29,611 bases of DNA from Paulinella micropora (lineage: Eukaryota; Cercozoa; Imbricatea; Euglyphida), in contig BJOX01000058.1 of assembly GCA_009731375.1 (NCBI GenBank), forward strand, positions 428,425-458,035, in the 5' to 3' direction. Position numbers and translations under genes: made by a program. Positions 29,370 through 29,611 of the stretch are shown here, piece by piece. Each line of letters starts with the position of its first letter. The stretch's first letter is position 1. The notes under the pieces are model-generated. The model made no database searches. It worked only from the letters and a program-made list of their open reading frames with translations, and was not told the origin of the DNA.

Positions 29370-29611
<242 letters not shown>

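Overview
The window looks like nuclear DNA of a eukaryote, probably a unicellular alga or protist. About two thirds of it is simple-sequence DNA, there is no bacterial-style gene packing, and the only clear protein genes belong to one LTR retrotransposon. A microsatellite-rich chromerid-type alveolate such as Chromera would fit, but that is an impression and not shown by the sequence. Five runs of N (2431-2847, 7358-7651, 8888-9306, 26256-26265, 28004-28266) are assembly gaps, most of them beside homopolymers or simple repeats.

Layout. Positions 1-14424 are almost all microsatellites and minisatellites: GTA, GATA, CATA, AAAG, CT/CTT, GGTA and TGTA. Islands of unique or duplicated sequence lie at about 2000-2390, 3395-4945, 5401-5569, 7652-8250, 10033-10740 and 12610-13620. 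No gene can be called there with confidence; two weak minus-strand ORFs are listed. Positions 14422-14622 hold an old, truncated LTR in inverted orientation.

Positions 14851-25475 are a complete and apparently young Ty3/gypsy retrotransposon of 10,625 bp. It has 237-bp LTRs that differ at one base by eye, a 4-bp AATT target duplication, a candidate primer-binding site, a 786-nt leader with no ATG, gag (899 aa) and pol (protease, RT, RNase H, integrase with a GPY/F module, and a C-terminal extension). A non-coding 3' region and a polypurine tract follow. Gag and pol are in the same frame, separated by a single UGA, and an 11-bp interrupted hairpin lies 30 nt downstream. The plain reading is a Gag-Pol polyprotein made by stop-codon readthrough. 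Gag would form the particle and bind RNA through a CCCH finger and RGG tail; Pol would process, copy and integrate the element.

The element sits inside one arm of a foldback (MITE-like) repeat. Removing it with one AATT rejoins the two halves. Two relatives of that foldback lie just downstream, at 25629-25882 and 26616-26829. From about 26970 to the end the window returns to simple repeats, broken by a 49-bp direct repeat around a TA-rich block and by three tandem 177-bp units.

The most interesting points are the Gag/Pol UGA junction with its hairpin, the DTG-to-DTM change in the protease, the CCCH finger, PPAY and RGG features in Gag, the ATG-free leader, two unassigned parts of Pol, and the foldback family that hosts the insertion.
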